Shown one piece after another: positions 44,700 through 57,320 of a stretch of DNA of 64,000 nucleotides. The position numbers and the translations under genes are program-made. Every line of letters begins with the position of its first letter. Position 1 is the stretch's first letter. This DNA comes from Xiphias gladius. Lineage: Eukaryota; Chordata; Actinopteri; Istiophoriformes; Xiphiidae. Below the pieces are notes generated by a model. The model had not been told where the DNA came from. It ran no database searches and saw nothing but the letters and a program-made list of their open reading frames with translations. The DNA is taken from assembly GCF_016859285.1 (NCBI RefSeq), contig NC_053404.1:21014105-21078104 (forward strand), read 5' to 3'.

Positions 44700-47208
44700 T
44701 ACCAAGATATTCCCTTTTCTGAAATGTATCGAATACCTACAGGGCTTTTCCACAGGATGCTAAAACTACTACGACTACTACTAAGAACAACATTAACAAC
44801 CATCGCGAGATTTATGAAATTATGTAGATACTGTCAGTGAGATCTGTATGAACGGTTTAAGGGTTAGGCATGATTTTCCCCGTGTCAGCTTTTAAAGGAG
44901 GGTCATTTGTCACGTGTAAAAGACCAGTTCCCACGCTGTGATGGGAACTGGTCGCTCTGATTTCATTCATAAGAGCAATCAGATGGTTGGACAAAAGAAA
45001 AAGAAAAATGTAAATCACTGGGGTCCTCGACGAAGGCTGCTTCCAGGGGAGCCGACCTTACTTGCTGCCGTTTTGGAATTAGCCGGGAGTTGGCCTGAGG
45101 TCAAAGAGTTATGGTTAATGTTTTAATAGCGCCAATAAAGCTCTATCGAGGCACTCAAGAGAGATACCGCGTGTTTCAGAGGCTTGCGGAATGAGCATTC
45201 GCGCATTCGTCGCACGTTGTTTGCGTGTTGCTCGTCGCCGGGCGTCAGTCATCCAGTGCAATGCGTGTAAGAAAGCGTTTTTCTCGTGCCGTGCCCGATA
45301 TATGCCGCTGCACACGCCACCTGCCGCCGCCTGCGTCTGACTGTAAGCCACGCTCGGGTCCAGGACGGGACGGAGCAGGCGCCCGAGGTCAGAGAGCTTC
45401 CGTTAGGCTCCGACGAAGGTCAGCGTCTGGCGATGCAGAGCCGGAATATCCGAAGGCCGTCGCTGCGTGTCTCACAGGCAGCGTAGCTTAGCGTGGCGTG
45501 CTCTTGTTCTTCTCAAAGCTCTGTGGACTCATTGCCGGATCTCCCGTGTGTCAGTAAACACGCTGTACCCATTACAATACAAGACACACCGAGTTTAAGA
45601 TAACGCGGGACTAATGAGGTTGATAAAAAAAAAGTTACTGTTAGTGCCCTAGTACCGTCAACACAAAGTGTTATTAACAGAGGAGATAAGACGTCAACAA
45701 GTGCTGCTGTGCGTTTCAGAGGCAGCACAGTCGGCAAAGCGTGTTCCTGCACTCATTTTTCGCTGACGTCTTGGTGCTTTGCAGCCGTATTTCACTCACC
45801 ACATTCTCCGGTACGTGTCGCCTGCAGCCGCACACATTGGGTCTGGCATAAGCTGGGAGTGCACCCGGGGGTCAAAGAGTTACTGCTGGTGTCTCAAGAA
45901 TAAGCGTCATTAAATAAGGGGTGAGAAGACTATAAGGTGCCGCTGTGCGTTTTGTTCAACTGCCGTTGTGTTTTTCTTTTGTTTTCGTTGCAGTTTTCTC
46001 TGTTTTATTTATAACATTATTCCAACCTACTGCATGTTAAGTTAAAAAAAAAAAAAAAATTGAAAATAGTCTTGAGGAAACATTCTCTCTAGAATAAACT
46101 ATTGATTTGTAATTGGGTTTTTTTTTGCACAGTCTCTGCACATTTGCACCGATACATTTACCCGTCCGGTGCGTCTCTGTTCCAGCTGAGAAGAACAACT
46201 TCCAACCAAGAGGAAAAAAAAAAAAAAGGGACGTCTGCCAGCTCTTAGAGAAAACAGACAGACAAACCCTCGTCTTTTTGCGGGGGCCGCAGGCAAAGAC
46301 CAAAGTCATCAGTCACTCAGTGCGCGCGTTTTCAACCGCCGCTGCACTTCTGATCGGTTACCGAGAGGCAACGTTTAGAAGACAAATCTCCCCACGATGC
46401 CCTTCTTCCTCAGCCAACGGGAAGGCATCAGCTGTAAACATGAGACAATGTGCTTCTTCTGCACTGCATAACCCTCAGCCAGGTGATTGTCCTCAGCCGT
46501 AGCGCAGGACGGATCCAACATAAACACGCCAAGACTGTGACAATGGCTCCCGCTGCACGCTCGCCTCATCTCCACCCAACACTTGGGGAGAACATCACCA
46601 CCACACTCGGCGTGAAACCCGCTCTCTTCCTCTTCTGCGCGCTTCAAACGGGGAACCTCCCTAAGCCTTCAGGACTGATGGACGGCCTGTCAGCGGCAGG
46701 ATGCCTCACATTTCCTCACCCTCCTTAGCGTGCGGTACCAAGTTCACCCGTGTTTGTTTTGGAGTGTTCAGATAGTGTCGCGATAACGCGAGAGCGTTTT
46801 ATTGAGCACGATCAACAGATAGATCCTCTCCCTTTCTTGCTTATCAAGTCCGCTGGAGAGATAAAAGAGAAAGGGCTGAATGTGGAGGATAAGAAGAAAG
46901 AAATGACAGAGGGGAAAAGGAAAAACAGTTGCTGGCTTTGGGAGTTTGTGATGGATGTAAGACCGCGGGGCTCCAGCGGCAAATCTCACTTTTATTTTGT
47001 TTTGGTTTTTTTTTTTTTTTTTTTTTTTTTTGGTGATGAAAAGGAAGGTTTGAGACAGAAGAAAGTCAAATCCTCCGCGCTCTTTAAAGGATCAAGCCCG
47101 AATTCTCCTCCGAGAGCCGCACATGTTCCGTCACGTTTTTGTACTGTGTCCATATCATCAGGAATGTGTCTCTAATCGCACTTTTTCTCCTCCTTTTTTC
47201 TTTGTATT

Positions 47209-47240
<32 letters not shown>

Positions 47241-47460
47241 CCTGTGTTTGTGTGTTGCCAAACCTCCCAGAGAGATCCAAGGAAAAACCACCAGGAGGGG
47301 GAAAAAAAAAAAAGAGAGTGGAAAGTCTCGGCTGAAATCACCACAGTGGAAGAAGTATGGACTGAGGGCCTGTCTGCGAGTGTTTCTCTGCATCATCGAA
47401 GTGTGTGCGCGCGTGTGTGTGTGTGTGTGTGGGTGTGTGTGCGTGTCTTAAATGCGACTA
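44700..47460. other. intergenic / possible hhla2-like 5' intron
   Basis: I recognised no exon. Three blocks of mutually similar, degraded sequence lie at about 45040-45180, 45330-45500 and 45640-45950 (see findings). Long T-runs (47006-47031) and TG tracts (47213-47240, 47402-47450) occur near the right end. Confidence 0.5.
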
Positions 47461-47474
47461 GCTGAAAGGAAATC

Positions 47475-50400
47475 ATGTCAGCGATACACACCTGGGCCTG
47501 TCTCCTCCTCTGGATCGGCTTTGCCACACAGGACAAAACCCCAGGTGAGACACAAACACCTCTTTGTCCGGCAGCCTCAAACGGATCCGTCGGCGGGGAA
47601 ACGTTCACAGGGATTAACAGACCGGCGGGTTCCTGCTGCAGAACCCGATACACGGATCCAGATCCAGAATACAAAAATCTTCAGATTTTTTTTTTTTTTT
47701 TTTCCTTTTCTTTCTGCAATAGAGAACTTACCGGAATTAGTCAGATGGCACGTCCAAACATTTCCACTGAATTCAATCCTGAGGTAAGGTATGAACTCAG
47801 GGAGGAAACATTTTCCAGCCGCAGCGAGTGACGCAGCGTCCGGATCTAAAGGGAAAACCTTGTTGGTTCCTTTTTCACAGTTCTGGCCGTCATTCCTAAC
47901 GGCTGACATAATATTTGACTCAGCAACTTAAATGATAACATCTGTGGACACAGAAGCTCTAATCTGACCAACCTCTATATGGAAATGACACAGATAATCA
48001 CTGTTCTCAGTCTTCCCGCTGATAAACCGTGGGCGTGCGACGTCTTACTACATCATTTATTGTTATTATATTATTATTATTGATATGAATGTAGTGGAGT
48101 AAAAGGTACAATATTTCCCTCTGAAATGTAGTAAATGTAGCAAAACTATGAGTATAAAGCAGCATAGAAAAGAAATACTCAAGAAAAGTACAAGTACTTC
48201 CAAATTGCACTTAAGTACAGTACTACCTTAAATGTACTTTCCGCTAGTGTCATCATGACACCTAAGATCGGCGCTCTGCGGCATCTCCATCCACTCATGA
48301 AGACCATGAGATTTGGTTAAAAGCTTTGGGGAAAGATAGTAAGTGGACTTTGACTAAGATAATTATTATTCTTTTTTTTTTCTCGGCTGTTTCCGAGTTC
48401 AAGATTTAACTGTCGCATATACATTAATGCCGTACCCAAAATTCATACATGAAGAAAAGCAGAGAGCCGTGCAAGCGTCTCCTAACGACGTTAGCTTACC
48501 TGCGGGTAAAGACTGTTCCAGGTGTAGCGGAGGAAGGACAGAGCTGAACCTGAAAGTCGGTCTGCAAAAACCCAACTGACGGTTTTCAGCGGACATATTC
48601 CAGGACCGTTCGACCTTCGTGATCTAGTCCGAATCCGTAGGGGGCGACCCAGAGGTTTCTTTACACACCGTTTGGTCGTCTGATCCCTTGTATTTCTACC
48701 CCTGCGTCACTCTGTCTGTGGAGCTCAGCGGTAAAGCTGGTGAGCAAAAGTATCACCATAAATGATGGAAATGAGGAAATTTTTATTTTTCTTAAAAGGA
48801 TGATCCTCTTCACCACCACAACGAGAAAGGTTTCCATCCGAATTTAGCGCAACTTTTAACCGGATTTTTTAGAAACAAAACAGCAAAAGTAAAGTTAAAA
48901 TGAACCTGCGTTTGCTTTCACTATCGCTATGCAAATATTAGGATTTGGTTCATCTAGATAAATAGCTGGTGGTGCCAATTCTCCAGTCAGGTGCCAAAAC
49001 ATTGGAGAAGAGGGCGCATCAAACCGCGATGGCGTCTTACAACATGTAATGATTTACCTTTTGTTGCTTCTCGGGACCAAAAGTTCACAAAGTTTCCTCG
49101 TGCAGTTTTAAAGCTGCACTGACTGTTTTTTTTTTTTTTTAAGCTCTCTGCCAACTGCTCTCCGGCTCTTTAGCTGCTAAAAGCTCCACTATGTTCGCCA
49201 GCTGGTCTCTGGCTGAGGTCCGTCCGCCGAGCAGGTGGCGCACCGGGGCTTCACCAGAGCTTTCTTCAGCTGAAAACAGCCTCCTGCCGCCGCCGCTTTT
49301 TACAGGCCAGAAAACTGAAAACCACCAATTTTTTTTATATTATTAAATTAACGATACCGAAGTATATATCGACCCCTTGACAAACTAAAGGGGCGCCTAC
49401 CGGCCGTTTCTGAAGCTAAGGTCGCGCTCCGTGACAACTGAGCAAACCCCGCCTGCTAATGCAGACTGGGTCGATGATGACTGTAGGTCAAAGGCTACAG
49501 AAGATGCTCGTAAATGGAGCTTGGGATTCCAAGGCCGAGAATGAACTCACATGCTCGCATCTCCGTGCCACACAGCTGAATATGAATACCACTGACGTGT
49601 ACCTCTGTGGCTTCGGGACAATGCGTTTCACATTTCATGACCAACACGTCCGATGAAAGCGGCCGCTCGCCGTTAGAAATGTCCTCGGTGTAAGAAAACG
49701 GAACAAAACAAGTGAGTTCAAGGTGGATTCCTCTCCAAAGAGAGCTCAGGCCAGAAAAGTTGGCATGTCTGAGGTTAATGTTTCACACTTTGTTGTCGGC
49801 TACTTTGAAGAAACTGTGTTTGCTCAGTAAATGGCCGAAGCTCAAACGAGGACACTTTATGCAAGGGCATGAAATGTCACGTTGCTGTGCGACGGGAGCC
49901 GGCTGCGCGATATCTCGAAGTGGCCGGGGTGTCAGGCAGAGGTTCTGAGTCATGACTCACTGCTGCTGTGATTTACAAGAAGAGCAAGAATGAGAGTGTA
50001 CAGCTGGCGGTCAGCAAGGGCTGACAGGGGGGGGGGCTGCTGAAAGAACCGCTCAGGTGATAGAGTAACAATTAACCCCTCCAGTCATTCATCTGTACTC
50101 ACGCCGTTAGCTGTCAAACACTCACGGATGTTTATCTGCATTAAACAAAAAGACAAGCACTGACAATCTGACATGGTGTTGCGCGAATCCAATGATCTGA
50201 CGTCTTCCGTCAGCCGCCCCCGACTGAGCCTGTCAGAGGAGCAGGAGGATGTGGGGGTGGGGGTGGGACTGAGAGGAGGTCGCGGGGGTGTGTGGAATTC
50301 AGACCCGAGCTTTACAAACATCAGAGCCTCTCCGGAGCCAGGAATGATCTCAGTGGCTGAGTCAATTCAGCACTGCGATCTGCGGGACCGAAAAGGGCGC

Positions 50401-53077
50401 GTTGCAGGAGTTCCACGCCCCGGGTTAGTGACGTCAAAGAAGGCGTGCTGCCTCATAAAAAAGCGCACTGTCATTGTGGAGGTATCGAGGCACAGGTGCG
50501 CCATAAAGGCCACCAAAGATCCATGGTTGGGAACTCGATAGTTAATACAGTCAGAGGATGGAAAACGCCCACTCGGCAGCTTGCTGAACCTCCAGAATCA
50601 TTCATGTCCAGCCATGAATTAATACTAAAAAAAAAAAAAAAAGAAAAGCAGCTGTTTATATTTATATGTGCAGTATGTGTGTATCTATTAGGGCCCTTCA
50701 GGCTCCGGTCACTGCGATGTACATGAACCAGTGAGATTATTTCCGCCCTGAAGCAGTCAGAAACGCTTCTAACGCTCCCTTCTGCGGCAGGCACGAGCAC
50801 ACCTGAGATTCAGTACATTACACGCAGACTCGGGAGAGCCGCCGGTATTGGCGGCGGCGCCACTTCCACTCCGATGCAGCACAAAACGGGACTCGGCGGA
50901 GCCAAGCTGCTCTTTTTGCCCGGGTCTCATTCCTGTCGTGACGCAGGTTACCCCTCCGATCACACCGGGTGACTAGCTTTCGCAGCGTCACAGGGAGTCG
51001 CGCGAAACGGCGGGAGGCTGTGGGAGGCGTGTCCCGCTTGTATTTCCCAAGAATAAGGTTTGATTTCCTCTTTTGTGTAATGCGTGTGGTGAACGTTGGT
51101 GTGACCCCTTCACCACTGGCTGCACCTCCACCCTGTGTGTGTAGCAATAAAGGGAATTTGAGGGTGAGTATTGAGAAACGCTCTCGTGTGTCAGAGTCTC
51201 CGTGATCACTGTGTGTGAAGTGGATCGTGGTCATTTGTGGTTGATTGCAGATTTGATGGAACATTTTGTTTCCCACTGAAGTACATTAGCGGAAGTATCG
51301 GGCGGGTCCTGCAGGAACCCTGTAGCCCAGTTTGTAGAGGCGACTGGCGGAAATGCGTGTCCGACTGCGAAACCTTTGCACCCAAGGGGCCCAATCGGAC
51401 GGACTTCAGCCCCTGCGTGGAAAAAATGCTGCCCAGGTAAAAAAAAGTTGAGCCGGGGGGTCATCTTTTTGCTCCAACGCCACGTCGTCCGGCGAGGCTC
51501 CGTGTGTTGGTCGGTCAAACGGGCAAAAGTGCACATATCTGGGAGATTACTTTGTGACGTAAGTGCACGCCATATTTCACCCTCTTATCTCGCGGTCTTC
51601 ACGACGAAAGAGGTTCCAATAGCTGCGGCTGCGATAGATTTTTGAAGTCAAGAGGATTTTATTTATACAGCCCAATATCACAAATCCAGCGGGGTCCACA
51701 GTTGCAAGGGGCACGCAAGTCTCTGATATAAAAACTGGAAAAAAAGAAACACAAAATCAAGCTGTAACAAATAAATGATAACAGAAATCTGTGGTAACAT
51801 CTGGGCTGACGTCACGCTATTGATAAATATTGGTTCACCGTCTGGCTTTACACCAAAGAAAACAAAACGCCGGTGAGATCTCACCTTGTGTCGTGTTTCA
51901 GACGTCACCGTGACGTGCTTTGTTTCGGAGGAGTGCGTGCTCCCCTGCAGCTTCAAGCCCGGCAGCAAGGAGACCATCGTGTGGTTCCGGCAGGACGTGG
52001 TGGTGTACAAGTTTGAGCGGGGGGGCGGCGACGACGACGACGACGAAGACGACGACGACGATGACGACGACGACAACGACAGCAGCAGCGAGGAGCACCG
52101 CGACCCCAAGCAGCTCGAAGGACGCGCGTCCGTTTTCCCGCACCTGGTGTCCCGCGGCAACGCCACCCTGATCCTCAGGAGCAGCGGCCTCAAGGACAGA
52201 GGCACGTACAGGTGTCACGTGCGCACGTCGAGCGGCGAGCACAACGCAAAAGTTATCTTGAAGGTGGAAGGTGAGTTCAAAACAAAGATTCGCTGTCGAG
52301 TTCTGATGTAAAACTTGTCAACATGTGATAAATAAGCATTTAATCCACCTTCCATATTAGTTTATACAACAAGTTCAAACACAGATCGTGGGATATTTTG
52401 CTCTCACACAGTCTTACTCAGTTAAAGTATCATCTCGATTTATTTCCCATAAATCTGGCTATTTTGCCTGATTGATGTTTTTGGACGTGGTGCAGGTTGC
52501 ACATGAGGTTTTTTTTTCGTTTTTTAAATCTCTAACAAAAACAAGGCATTTACTATATGGACATGCTTCATTTATGTTCCCCTGATCCACTATTTTACAT
52601 TTTCAACATTTTCATCCCCTGGTTGCCACGTTGGCTACACAAGAGTCTTTACAACTCAACCAGGGTTTATGCACTTATCGTACTGTAAATGTATTTTTAT
52701 TTTAACGCTATTTCATACTCCTGCTCCACACCACCTCTACGGCCAATGCTGTACGCGTTACCCCGCTCCGTTAATCTGACAGGTACACTTACTTTGCATT
52801 TGTACTTTAAAAAACACGCCATAAGCGTATAAGTTTTGGTGCCTCATTGCAGATCGAACCTTTGAAGAGCAAGGGGACGTGTTTTCGGCCGCTTTTAGTC
52901 CTTTTCCGGGTAAAAAAGGGTGAATTAAAGTGTTTCCAGTGTTTTGTGTGAGAACCTTATTGTGTTACCATAGTTCTCATGCTATCTGCATGAGAATGAT
53001 ATCACCTACTGCCAGGCTATATTGGGCTGTGGCATTTAGAGTCCATCATCAGGGGCTGCTGGGAAACATGCTGAGAG

Positions 53078-53123
<46 letters not shown>

Positions 53124-56100
53124 TGCGTGCGTTCGCAGCGCCCATCCGACTTTTGTCTCTGGAGCTGTCGAGGCTGAGCGGCTACGAGGAGATGAAGTGC
53201 AGCATCCGCAATGTCTTCCCGGCTCCTCGTGTAGCCTGGGCGACCGAGCCGCCCACCTTCGAGGACCTCCGACCGGTCACGCGCATGCTGGCCGACAAAC
53301 AGGGGCTGTACACGGTGGACAGCCGCCTCAGACTGCTGAACGGACGACCGGACCTCATATACATCTGTAAAGTCACCACCCCCTACGGCAGTCCGGCCTG
53401 GACTGCCTCGCTCAGGGAAAGAGGTAACGCAAGAAACACGACTTTGGTGCTTGTAAGTGTTGAAAGACTAGGTGGTCCTCTGTGGGTTGAAACATTTCTA
53501 CTACTGCCCCTCTCCGGTAGAAATAAAAGGAACTCAGGGGAGAGATCTGACCATCCCCTGCTCCGCCCCTCCTTACCTGAACAACCCCGCCCTCGACTGG
53601 AGCTTCTCCAGAGGCGACGACCCCTCCCACATCCTCACCTACGACATTCGGTCGGGGTACAGCGTCTTCACGCCGCCGTGGGACAAGACCGTGGAGCTGG
53701 ACGGCTTCAGGGTCCCGTTTGGAGACGGCTCTTTGCGACTGATGGACCCCAAGGGGGGGGAGCACACGGGCAGCTACGCCTGCACGTTCTCCTTGCCGTA
53801 CATCACACACACCGATCGCACCGACGTCACCATCGACGGCCCTGTCGGTGAGGTCACAAATGCAAACAGGGTCATGAAGCGAAGCGGCCCGAGGGCAGCA
53901 AAAAATGTTAACACTAGGACAAGTCACTGGATAAATCTTTCTTTTGTTCTATATTGTTCTTTTTCCCGAAAGAAAACACGAAAACGCCCAATCCAACAAT
54001 GTGTTAGTCCACCTTTTCTGGCTACTGAAAAAACAAAATGCCTCACAAATGTATAGTTTCTTTTTCTCTTCAAGGCTCAGTAATTTCCCAAAGCAGTTGG
54101 CTACTGTAGTTTTTTGCAAACAGCGCTCAAAGAGGAGGAAACCGTGCATTTGTCGGGGACTATTTTCAGTGGTGGATTAATACACACTTGGTGCTCTAGC
54201 GAGTCTTTTCAGCCGGTCGGTTGGTTTTTAAGCCATTTCAGGCTCGAGATGCTGTTCGCGACGTTTTTGTTTTTTTTATTGGGATCAATTCACTGTCGGC
54301 TCGGGTCTTTTCTTGAGTTCTGTTCACGGTAAGAAAAACGTGTAATATCACCTGGACTAAGCTTTAAATGACCATTTTGTATATTTTAGCCCTTCAAGTA
54401 CTTTAATATATAATTCAATGTATACCTTTAAAATTTTTCCAGGCTCTTTTCACAACTTTTTAGAATCAGTTTCACACAAAAAGACAAATAAATTATTAAT
54501 TAAAGGGTCATTTTACCCAAATTACAGAAGAACACGGTTTCTCACTTACCTCTGGTTGATTCCAGCCACGCAAATGCATTTTACTTTCACACTCATTCAC
54601 TGGGTAGATGCTTTTGTCAAAAGCGTCATAAAAATGACCTACGATCCGAGCGACGCCTGATCGAGGAGAACCCGCGGGAATAAGCGCCTCGGCCGCTTCC
54701 TCCCACCTGTCGCAGGTGCCGCGAGGCTGCACGTGCGCGATGTAACATTTAAGCACCGCGCGAGTGACAGACGCGTGGTTTTACCCGCCCCGGGTCTCAA
54801 AGAATTGACAGGTTACATTTGTTTTTAAAGAAATCGACAGCGAAAGATCCTTCCAGAACCTGTGTCCCCGTTGCTCTAGATAACCCACTTCGTAGGGAGT
54901 TTTTTTTTTTTTTCCAGGAGGAAGTGGTTGTAATTTAGGTTAAACCGCCCCTTTAAGTCTTTCCAGCACAAATACGTGAACAAAAGCACACAGAAAGAAA
55001 AATATCAAGTGCTCACACCCAAACTACAAAATTGCTTTATCAAAGCTTTCCCACATGACTGTTTGGTTTATCTCAATTTTATTTCCCGATCTTCCTCCTC
55101 TAACTTTAAGGCTTCGTTAGGTCCAGATCCGTCAGGGTTTGAATGAATGTCCAATGCCGTCGCCTCTCTGTCGAGCTCGAAGCCCGAAACCTTGAAAAAC
55201 CAAACCGTCCCACCCCTTCTGCAGCAGTGCTTGATAAACACAATTGGGCCGTTTCCCCGGTGTTTGAAGAAAAGGGCCCGTGCTCCATGTTATGGACAAT
55301 CCCTGTCCGAGCTGCTCCCGGCAAAATGAATTTAAGCCGACTGAGAAAAAACAGGTTCAAAACTTGAAACGATGGCTCAGCGTTAATTCAAAATCTATGT
55401 TATTTCTCAAGGATGGGTACAAATAGGCAGAGCCCCCTAAGTGTGGTCGTGGTCATTACGAACAGCCGTAGCACTAAAGACGTTAAATAACGGTAAAAGC
55501 GCCGTTTAAAAAAAGAAGTGAGAATATACAGACATTTACAAATAAAAGCAGTTGTGTGTGTTAAAAATAAAGTGCGTGTATTTGTCACCTGCAGGTCAGC
55601 AAAGGAAGCCATGGGAGCCGTCTTACTGGTGGATCGTCGGCCTGGTGATTACGGGGCTGGTTCTTGCCCTGGCAGGACTGCTGGCCTTCCTGAAGGTGAA
55701 AGGTAAAGATGGACTCCAGCAGAGACCAGACAGCGACGGAGGGACATCGTTCGCACACGTCACGATACAGCAAAACTCCGTGCCCGCATCCGCATGCTCA
55801 CGTTCAAACTGAGCGCGGGTGGAAATTCTTTTTTTGAAAATTGGTTTTCCGGTCTTAAACGGTTTCGCCACCATTCATACACTTTATACAAACGTCACTG
55901 TTTGAAGTTTACATTTTTGTCGCGGGAATAGTTCAGCGTTTTGGTTTCGGTCGTGGTCGAAAGACATGAAACGTGTCAGGTGCACTTTCCAAAACGCTGA
56001 ACCCTCGACCCCCCCGGGGATGGGAACCCCCGGCTCCGAGGATACATTAAAAACACACTCAAAAAACATCAAATCTATGGGGATTTCTCCAGAATACACT

Positions 56101-57320
56101 GAATTTTCATTTGGATGCCATTCTTTACTTGTCGTCATTCCAAATACAGTATCCATATATAGATACTGTATTATTACACACACACTATCTATTACAAATA
56201 TTTCAGTCGTGCAAGAAAATGTGGAAAAACTAGTTTGCACATGCTATCCAAACCACTGCCACGACACACCCACACCAGTCACTCCAGTCACAACTAAGTG
56301 GACCTGGGTCCCGCCCCGGCCTACAGGTGCGTCGTAGGAAACGTGGGCAGCCAGCGGCAGAGGGGGAAGCAGATGTAGGCGGTTAGGTTAAAGCAACAAA
56401 GCGGATTAGGACCAGCGATCAGGTCTTTGTGAGCTGAATCGCATATTAGGGGCACGCGCAGGTGCTTTCAGATTCACCATTCACTGCTGATTTGTTGTTT
56501 CTCGTTCTCACACAAATTGCGTGTCTTTCCGCTCCTCCCAGGAAACTTGGGAAGGAAGCCCAGAAACGACCCTGAGGAGGTGACGGAGCTGCATTTGGTC
56601 AAAGGTTGGTCATCAAAAATACAAAAGGGTAAAAATGACATGCACTTCCAAACACTAGATGGAGCCAGAGAATAACGTAAGACAGTCCTCAGTCCTCACT
56701 GAGACAAAGTGTTTGAAGCACCTCTCGGTCGAAGGCAGATCTCCAAGCTACAGCCTCGAAAGTGATCAGAAATGGATTGGACGCCTCTCTAAAACGAAAG
56801 GGGGACTTGTTGTGGAGCTGTTGTATTAGAAGAGTGGTTCTCAAACCGGGCTCACGCCCAGTTTATGAGGCATAGCACTTACAACTGCATTCAACCGCGT
56901 TCCCATGTGTTAGGCAGCATTTATTAAACGTCTGAATACTGCTTAAGGTAAAACGTCCTCTCACCTTTGCTTGTGTTTCTTGCGGACTACTGGATTACTT
57001 AACTTCTTTAAGACTCTGAAAATAATCAGAATGAAACAAGGGAGAGGCAAAAGGGTGAGGCTGGCTCTGGTCCAGGGTAACAAAGTTCACCTGGAGTCGC
57101 CTCTAGGGCCCCGTGATCACTGAACACCTTACATCCCCGAGTCACTCGGGAAAGAGAGGTAAAGAGAGAAGTTGAGGAAAGAAAAAACACCTCCGTTTAT
57201 TCCCTCTTTCTCTTTCTTTCAGACCCGACAGCAGACCGTAACCCGAACGAGAGCAGCGCCTTTAATGCCGGCGGCACCAACGGACAATCGGGGCCCCAGA
57301 CCGGCACTCGGTTAACCTGA
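47475..57320 (+). CDS. hhla2-like: HHLA2-like B7-family immunoglobulin receptor ligand (copy A)
   Basis: Seven coding exons: 47475-47544, 51902-52270, 53139-53423, 53521-53847, 55595-55702, 56542-56604, 57223-57320. They total 1,320 nt and 439 residues; all introns are phase 1, as in other immunoglobulin-superfamily genes. The order is signal peptide (MSAIHTWACLLLWIGFATQ), IgV domain (about 24-145), IgC-like domain (about 147-240), second IgV-like domain (about 242-349), transmembrane helix (WWIVGLVITGLVLALAGLLA, in exon 5) and a cytoplasmic tail without tyrosine. The V-C-V ectodomain with one helix is the HHLA2 (B7-H7) plan, and domain 1 resembles that of the neighbour. HHLA2 is a cell-surface ligand that modulates T and NK cells. 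Domain 1 carries 15 Asp in residues 67-83. Reading through the exon-5 donor gives an alternative tail ending at 55812. Confidence 0.85.
48080..48235 (-). repeat. dispersed repeat family 4, inverted fragment
   Basis: It contains 'tgtagtggagtaaaaggtac', 'gaaatgtagtaaatgtagc' and 'aaaagtacaagtacttcc', the reverse of family 4. Confidence 0.65.
49105..49315 (-). repeat. dispersed repeat family 2, inverted copy
   Basis: The sequence reads, in reverse, the same 'agctggcgaacatagtggag' and 'agagccggagagc' phrases as the plus-strand copies. It lies in intron 1 of hhla2-like copy A. Confidence 0.55.
52023..52084 (+). repeat. GAC trinucleotide tract encoding poly-aspartate
   Basis: This imperfect GAC repeat is interrupted by GAA, GAT and AAC. 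It lies inside the first IgV exon of copy A and keeps the reading frame, giving 15 Asp, one Glu and one Asn in residues 67-83. Confidence 0.95.
53082..53121. repeat. TG microsatellite at the acceptor of copy A exon 3
   Basis: This TG tract ends about 17 nt before the acceptor (TTCGCAG, exon from 53139) and occupies the place of the polypyrimidine tract. Confidence 0.95.
53848..55594 (+). other. copy A intron 4
   Basis: This intron holds dispersed repeat fragments (54106-54215, about 54400-54600), an A/T-rich part and a T-run (54901-54915). No coding exon was seen, although several short open frames occur. Confidence 0.6.
54106..54215 (+). repeat. dispersed repeat family 6, copy near hhla2-like A
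   Basis: It shares 'ggggactattttcag', 'gattaatacacacttggtgc' and 'ctctagcgagt' with 58500-58615. Confidence 0.55.

Larger units (their letters stand above)
47545..51901 (+). other. copy A intron 1
   Basis: About 4.4 kb. It contains a T-run (47684-47703), an inverted fragment of the AAGTAC-rich repeat (48080-48235), a dispersed repeat copy on the minus strand (49105-49315), C/G-rich patches and a repeat fragment at 51645-51735. No further exon was accepted. Confidence 0.6.

Noticed and set aside
46750..47175. 141-codon plus-strand frame with a run of Phe
   Set aside because: It crosses a T homopolymer and has no recognisable domain or splice-site support.
51237..51440. Cysteine-containing frame bounded by acceptor-like GATTGCAG and donor-like CCCAG|GTAAAA, in intron 1 of copy A
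   Set aside because: Its frame does not join exon 1 (phase 1) with exon 2 without a stop or phase break that I could reconcile, and it resembles no Ig domain. It may be chance or a repeat.
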